Assembly: GCA_016712345.1 (NCBI GenBank)
Contig: JADJRH010000011.1
Location: 3,534,001 to 3,598,000 of the forward strand
From: Polyangiaceae bacterium
Lineage (GTDB): Bacteria; Myxococcota_A; Polyangia; Polyangiales; Polyangiaceae
Length of the DNA stretch: 64,000 bases
Direction of reading: 5' to 3'
Shown here: positions 60,439 to 64,000 of the stretch, in pieces
Position numbering within the stretch: position 1 is the first letter of the stretch
How the letters are laid out: each line of letters opens with the position of its first letter
Made by a program: the position numbers and the translations under genes
The notes under the pieces: generated by a model
The model's input: only the letters and a program-made list of their open reading frames with translations
The model's database searches: none
What the model was told of the DNA's origin: nothing

Positions 60439-61434
60439 TTAAAAAGCCGCTTGGGTTTGGGGTGAAGGCGCCCCTTGAGTGCGCAGCGAGTTGCGAACCT
60501 GAACAACCGCGTTGAGTTCGTTTTGCATGCGCCGCTCAACGATCTGGTAACACTCTTCCAGTTTTTGAGGGTTTTCAGCCGCGGCCGGCCCACCGTCAAA
60601 CTGAATTGGCTCTCCAAATCCGATGGTGATCTGCGACGGGAAGGGGATGTAGGGTAGAAATCCGGTGGTAATACCCCATGGAAACGATAGAACAATTGGA
60701 AACACATCCGTGCGCGCGAGGCGATGGGTAAGTGTCACTTTTGCGAGCGTTTCGCCGCGGGTTAACACAACAAACTGTTCGTGCGAGCCGGCTGAAAGAA
60801 CAGGAACAATGGGCACCCGTTCGCGGAGGGCCAATTTGATAAACCCCTTGCGGCCTGCGAGGACCACCTTGTTTCGGTCGCGGTAAGGTCGAAAGGCATC
60901 CCAGTCAGACCCAGGGTAGACCAAGACGGTATGGCCCGCTCGGAGTGCCAGCTCGGCGCTTTGATGTCCTGCGCGCAAAATGCCTATTTTTGCAGCGTAT
61001 CGGCGCACCACAGGGTCGTCGAAAAGCACGTCGTGCCCAAGGGCATACGGCGCCCTGTGAGCGCCGTGTGCGTCGGCAATGGCCACGCCGGCGAGAAACG
61101 AATCGATCGAAACGAGCCCGCCGTTGTGATTGCCAACGAGAAGGACTGGACCACTCGGAGGTACATTTTCTACCCCAAGTGTATGCGTTCGAAAGTAGTG
61201 GGTACCGGCAATGCGGAATAAGTCTAAAAAGAGGTGGATAATTTCAGGATCGCGGGCGTTGATGTCACCGGCGAAGACCCGATCTCCCCTGTGTAGGAAT
61301 GCGAATTTGGCAAACGCTCGGAACAGGCGAGCCGGAGAAAGAAGCACTTTGCGATCTTCAGGTGGAATGAGAGCCGACGCTCGATCGGCCCAGTCACGGA
61401 GGGCAGCCGCCACCTGAAGAGCGCTCCCTATCAT
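60439..61434 (-). CDS. lysophospholipid acyltransferase family protein, paralogue of 2709-3710
   Basis: This is a 331-residue protein starting at the ATG at 61434, which overlaps the lipoprotein stop (ATGA); the frame extends 87 codons further but overlaps that gene. It has V-G-N-H-N-G-G-L-V-S-I-D (catalytic His/Asp region, about residue 98), Y-P-G-S-D-W-D-A-F-R-P-Y (about 165), G-R-K-G-F-I-K-L-A-L and V-P-I-V-P-V-L-S-A-G-S-H-E-Q-F. The same blocks occur in the acyltransferase at 2709-3710. It probably acylates a lysolipid or diacylglycerol at the inner membrane. Its place in the operon with MoxR, DUF58 and a transglutaminase suggests an envelope function. Confidence 0.85.
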   Translation of the reverse strand: MIGSALQVAAALRDWADRASALIPPEDRKVLLSPARLFRAFAKFAFLHRGDRVFAGDINARDPEIIHLFLDLFRIAGTHYFRTHTLGVENVPPSGPVLLVGNHNGGLVSIDSFLAGVAIADAHGAHRAPYALGHDVLFDDPVVRRYAAKIGILRAGHQSAELALRAGHTVLVYPGSDWDAFRPYRDRNKVVLAGRKGFIKLALRERVPIVPVLSAGSHEQFVVLTRGETLAKVTLTHRLARTDVFPIVLSFPWGITTGFLPYIPFPSQITIGFGEPIQFDGGPAAAENPQKLEECYQIVERRMQNELNAVVQVRNSLRTQGAPSPQTQAAF

Positions 61435-61760
61435 TTTCGCCCCGCTGAAAATCCGGCCGCTGTGGGGGTTGTTGTAACGCCCGGACCGGCTGGACCACCG
61501 GCGTTTCCAGGTGCGGGCGGAACGGGAACCGCGCCGGGTGCTCCCTGGCCGGGAGCGTTGCCGGGTGCCGCACCCGGGCCTTGATTGCCACCGGGTAGAC
61601 CTCCTAAACCGCCCGGCGGACCTGCTCCGATGGCAATGGTAGGTGCCGCAGTTGTGGGCGGGGGCGCCGAGTTGGACGACGAGCCGCCGGAGCACGCTGT
61701 GAGGAGGGATGCCGCCGCGACGACAATGGGAAGGTAGATGGGGTAGATTCTAGCTTGCAT
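61431..61760 (-). CDS. Gly/Pro-rich small lipoprotein
   Basis: This is a 109-residue protein starting at the ATG at 61760. The signal peptide has the lipobox L-L-T-A-C. The mature part is low complexity: Gly, Pro, Ala and Asn (G-P-P-G-G-L-G-G-L-P-G-G-N-Q, then G-A-P-G-N-A-P-G-Q-G). No folded domain is visible. It overlaps the acyltransferase start by 4 bases and is the first gene of the operon. It may be an extended surface lipoprotein; no function can be assigned. Confidence 0.68.
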   Translation of the reverse strand: MQARIYPIYLPIVVAAASLLTACSGGSSSNSAPPPTTAAPTIAIGAGPPGGLGGLPGGNQGPGAAPGNAPGQGAPGAVPVPPAPGNAGGPAGPGVTTTPTAAGFSAGRK

Positions 61761-61769
61761 GGGTAGATC

Positions 61770-62585
61770 TCACGAGCGATTTAGGTCGGATTGTGCGGGT
61801 TGGATGAGCTTTTCGCGAAAGAACGAAAGCACTCGCTCAAGGGCCAGCTTTGTGGGATGGCCGTCGCGATCGACAAAATCATGGGCCACAACAGAATGGG
61901 CGATGCGGGGGATGTTCCACGGGTTGCCCGGCGCCGAATCAATCTCGATCGCTTCAAAACCGCTACCAAGTTCACGCCGGAGTGTATCAAACCGTTCGGC
62001 GGGCACCAACACGTCATGGGTAAACCGCATTCCCAGCACTTTGATACCGGCGGCACATCGGGCTTTGACGGTGACTAGGTCTTCATCGGAAAGGTGAATT
62101 CCGGCGCGGTGAGCGGAAGAAACTCCGAACGGGAGGGAAGGTTGACTGAGAACCGGCGCCATGACCGAAGGGTCTACCATGAGCGAAAGAGCAAAGTTAC
62201 CCGTCATACACATGCCAATGGCTCCCACGCCGGGGCCTTTGCATTCTTCATGGGCATGTCGGCAAAGGGCGCGAAGCCAATGGGTAACAGGGCTCGATCC
62301 GCGCGCCGCGAGAACATGAAACTCTTTGGAGATGCACACGCGGGCGATCTGCGACATGGAGTACGTTGGAGAAAATGCCTTGCCTGGTTCACCAAAAAAA
62401 TGAGGCATAAACACGGTGAACCCGTCGGCGACAACACGCTCGGCGAAGCGAATAACCGCGGGGGTGATGCCGGGAATTTCGGTCATCACTATCACTGCCG
62501 GCCCCTGCCCTTTGCGGTACACGTCGCGCGTTTTGCCCTCGTAAGTGAAGGGCGCGCACGAGAAACCTTCGATCTCGGTCGTCAT
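61770..62585 (-). CDS. dienelactone hydrolase family protein
   Basis: This is a 271-residue alpha/beta hydrolase starting at the ATG at 62585. The oxyanion region is M-T-E-I-P-G-I-T. The nucleophile elbow is G-M-C-M-T-G (Cys, about residue 125), as in dienelactone hydrolases. A catalytic Asp lies in F-T-H-D-V-L-V-P (about 200) and His in I-A-H-S-V-V or V-A-H-D-F (about 240). DLH cleaves dienelactones from chlorocatechol ring cleavage, but many family members act on other esters or small cyclic compounds. The neighbouring genes give no clue. It stands alone, with repeat copy C upstream. Confidence 0.87.
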   Translation of the reverse strand: MTTEIEGFSCAPFTYEGKTRDVYRKGQGPAVIVMTEIPGITPAVIRFAERVVADGFTVFMPHFFGEPGKAFSPTYSMSQIARVCISKEFHVLAARGSSPVTHWLRALCRHAHEECKGPGVGAIGMCMTGNFALSLMVDPSVMAPVLSQPSLPFGVSSAHRAGIHLSDEDLVTVKARCAAGIKVLGMRFTHDVLVPAERFDTLRRELGSGFEAIEIDSAPGNPWNIPRIAHSVVAHDFVDRDGHPTKLALERVLSFFREKLIQPAQSDLNRS

Positions 62586-62599
62586 TGGGCCGCGAGTTT

Positions 62600-62757
62600 A
62601 ACACCGCTGCGCTTCGCTCCAAAGACGCTTTGCGAAGCACGGCCCGTTCCAATCGCCCAGAGTCGCAAAACGCTCAAGACAAGGAACGCTCTGAAACGCT
62701 ACGTTTTCCGGGCACTCCCGATCCTTATGAGCGTCTCCATTTTTCTTATCGCTTCAT
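62600..62757 (-). repeat. dispersed non-coding repeat, copy C (inverted)
   Basis: On the minus strand this stretch reads AGAAAAATGGAG, then GCCCGGAAAACGTAGCGTTT, CAGAGCGTTCCTTG, and GGGCGATTGGAACGGGCC. These align in order with the left half of copy B (44095-44195), whose GGTGATCAAAACGGGCC matches the last block, and with the GGTGATTGGAACA of copy A. It fills the gap between the divergently placed dienelactone hydrolase start and the PhoH stop. Shorter than copy B; boundaries approximate. Confidence 0.6.
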
Positions 62758-62763
62758 TCAGGG

Positions 62764-64000
62764 CTAAAGAAGATTCGCCGCGAGTTCGGCGAGTTCGCTG
62801 CGCTCGCCTTTGGAAAGCACAACGTGGCCGGCGATTTTTTCTTTTCGAAAGCGGTCGGCGACGACGCTGAGGCCGTTGGACGCGTGATCAACGTAGGGGT
62901 TGTCGATCTGTTGAGGGTCACCCGTCAGGATAATTTTGGTGCCTTCACCGCAGCGGGTGATGATTGTTTTCACTTCGTGCGGGGTAAGGTTTTGTGACTC
63001 GTCGATAATTAGATATTGGTGGGGAAGACTGCGGCCGCGAATGTATGTGAGCGGTTCAACCTGAATGGTTCCATTCTCTAAAAGATCGAGAAAACCCCTG
63101 TCTTTGTTGCCTCGATTGGGGTTGCCCTGGGTAAACAGGATCTCAAGGTTGTCGAAAATCGGCTGCATCCATGGGTTGAGTTTTTCATCCACGTCACCGG
63201 GTAGAAAGCCGATGTCGCGCCCGAGAGGCATGACAGGTCGACTCACAAGGAGCCTTGAAAACACGCCGTCTTCGGTGGTGCGTCGAATGCCGGCGGCGAG
63301 CGCCAACAGGGTTTTGCCGGTGCCGGCTTTACCAATCAACGTGACAAGTCGAATGGAGTCCTCAAGGAGCAGTTCAAGCGCAAACGCCTGCTCTTTGTTG
63401 CGGGGCCGAATGCCCATGACTCCGTCGCGCGGAACGCGAAGCGCGACGATGGCGCCTTTTGCCGAGTCGTAGCGGCCGAGCGCCGTTCGATTGGGAGCGG
63501 CTGTGTCGCGCAGGAGTACACCGGCGTTTGGGTAAATCGGGGCATGAACGGGAACGTCCACCTGACCGTTTTGGAAAAACGAGTCGATCGTGGAGGCGGG
63601 CACAGCCACGTCGAGGACGGACTGTTCCAACTCAAGTGCGTCGACGCGCTGGTTTTCGTACGTTTCGGAGGTGACACCGATCGCATCGGCTCGGATGCGA
63701 AGATTGGTGTCCATGGTGACGAAGATGGTGGGGCGACTTTTGTCGCGATCGCGCATTTCAATGGCGACGTGAAGAATTGCGGCGTCCTGCGAGTGCGAGG
63801 GCAGGCCGACGCTCAACTCTGCGGGTCTGCGCTCGGGCATGGCGATGCGAAGCACACCGCCTTGATCAAGCGGAACACCTTTGGAAAGGCTGCCGCGCGC
63901 GCGAAGTTCATCAAGCAGGCGCGCGATTGTGCGGGCGTTGCGACCGCGTTCTGAACCTTCGCGTTTGAACTGATCGATCTCTTCGATCGCAAAGATCGGA
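62764..64000 (-). CDS. PIN domain-PhoH family ATPase (partial at window end)
   Basis: The frame is open to the last base, so the N-terminus lies outside the window; about 411 residues are visible. The first part is the C-terminal half of a PIN-type nuclease domain (A-I-E-E-I-D-Q-F-K, then S-E-R-G-R-N-A-R, a G-V-P-L-D-Q-G-G step). Next is a linker region and the PhoH ATPase domain: R-N-K-E-Q-A-F-A-L-E-L, Walker A I-G-K-A-G-T-G-K-T-L-L-A, Walker B Q-Y-L-I-I-D-E-S-Q-N, and L-T-G-D-P-Q-Q-I-D-N-P-Y-V-D. It matches the YlaK/PhoH2 type, which combines RNase and ATP-dependent RNA helicase activity. Acts on RNA in the cytoplasm. Confidence 0.93.
   Translation of the reverse strand, partial: PIFAIEEIDQFKREGSERGRNARTIARLLDELRARGSLSKGVPLDQGGVLRIAMPERRPAELSVGLPSHSQDAAILHVAIEMRDRDKSRPTIFVTMDTNLRIRADAIGVTSETYENQRVDALELEQSVLDVAVPASTIDSFFQNGQVDVPVHAPIYPNAGVLLRDTAAPNRTALGRYDSAKGAIVALRVPRDGVMGIRPRNKEQAFALELLLEDSIRLVTLIGKAGTGKTLLALAAGIRRTTEDGVFSRLLVSRPVMPLGRDIGFLPGDVDEKLNPWMQPIFDNLEILFTQGNPNRGNKDRGFLDLLENGTIQVEPLTYIRGRSLPHQYLIIDESQNLTPHEVKTIITRCGEGTKIILTGDPQQIDNPYVDHASNGLSVVADRFRKEKIAGHVVLSKGERSELAELAANLL

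Noticed and set aside
1..64000. tRNA, rRNA or tmRNA genes
   Set aside because: I looked for T-loop (GGTTCGAATCC-like) and anticodon-arm patterns on both strands and found none that fold.
1..64000. Insertion sequences, prophage or restriction-modification genes
   Set aside because: No transposase, integrase, phage structural or methyltransferase protein is visible among the translated frames.

Overview
The window looks like a chromosomal segment of a Myxococcota bacterium, most likely a Polyangia-type lineage. This is inferred from gene content, not from a marker gene. The signs are: many lipoproteins with a Gly/Ser/Thr-rich linker just after the lipobox; a protein with five MopE-like DDDCDG repeats; two DUF2330 proteins ending in MYXO-CTERM-like tails (Cys, membrane helix, Arg cluster); a Hanks-type kinase; and many secreted proteins with c-type haem motifs. 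I see no tRNA, rRNA, CRISPR array, transposase or prophage gene.

Layout. 1-15 kb: the 3' end of hemD, then secreted lipoproteins and haem proteins. Within this is a tight four-gene operon on the minus strand (9431 to 5655: DUF4266, DUF3570 beta-barrel, dihaem lipoprotein, CX4CH lipoprotein). A tandem array of 22-bp dyad repeats lies upstream of it, and a TlpA-like thioredoxin lies nearby. 14-19 kb: lipase, GT-C glycosyltransferase, GNAT acetyltransferase and TPR protein, with two structure-rich intergenic regions. 19-32 kb: large lipoproteins, including an operon of kinase, TPR/PEGA protein and two lipoproteins. 32.5-41.3 kb: a nine-gene plus-strand operon (SDR, RidA-like, MarR, enoyl-CoA hydratase, acyl-CoA dehydrogenase, OYE-type reductase, benzoate-CoA-ligase-family enzyme, creatininase-family amidohydrolase, PI-PLC-like lipoprotein). 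It looks like CoA-thioester degradation of an aromatic, probably amino-substituted, acid. 41.3-44 kb: serA facing a D-2-hydroxyglutarate-dehydrogenase-like flavoprotein gene. 44-52 kb: L,D-transpeptidase, Cys-rich lipoprotein, tandem DUF2330 genes and a five-haem cytochrome with TPRs. 53-56 kb: glutaryl-CoA-type dehydrogenase, steroid 5-alpha-reductase family protein, and a pair of RdgC-related genes. 56-62 kb: a minus-strand operon of lipoprotein, acyltransferase, MoxR, DUF58 and transglutaminase. 62-64 kb: dienelactone hydrolase and the 3' part of a PIN-PhoH ATPase gene.

Beyond genes, three patterns stand out. The palindrome GTGTACAC occurs 19 times by my count, where about one is expected. 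The word GGGTAGA/TCTACCC is strongly over-used in coding and non-coding DNA. A dispersed non-coding repeat family has copies near 14.2, 44.2 and 62.7 kb. Four genes (OYE reductase, FAD oxidase, both DUF2330 genes) carry a one-base loss in a homopolymer. The two DUF2330 losses are at the same codon, so either assembly error or a real recoding site has to be decided.
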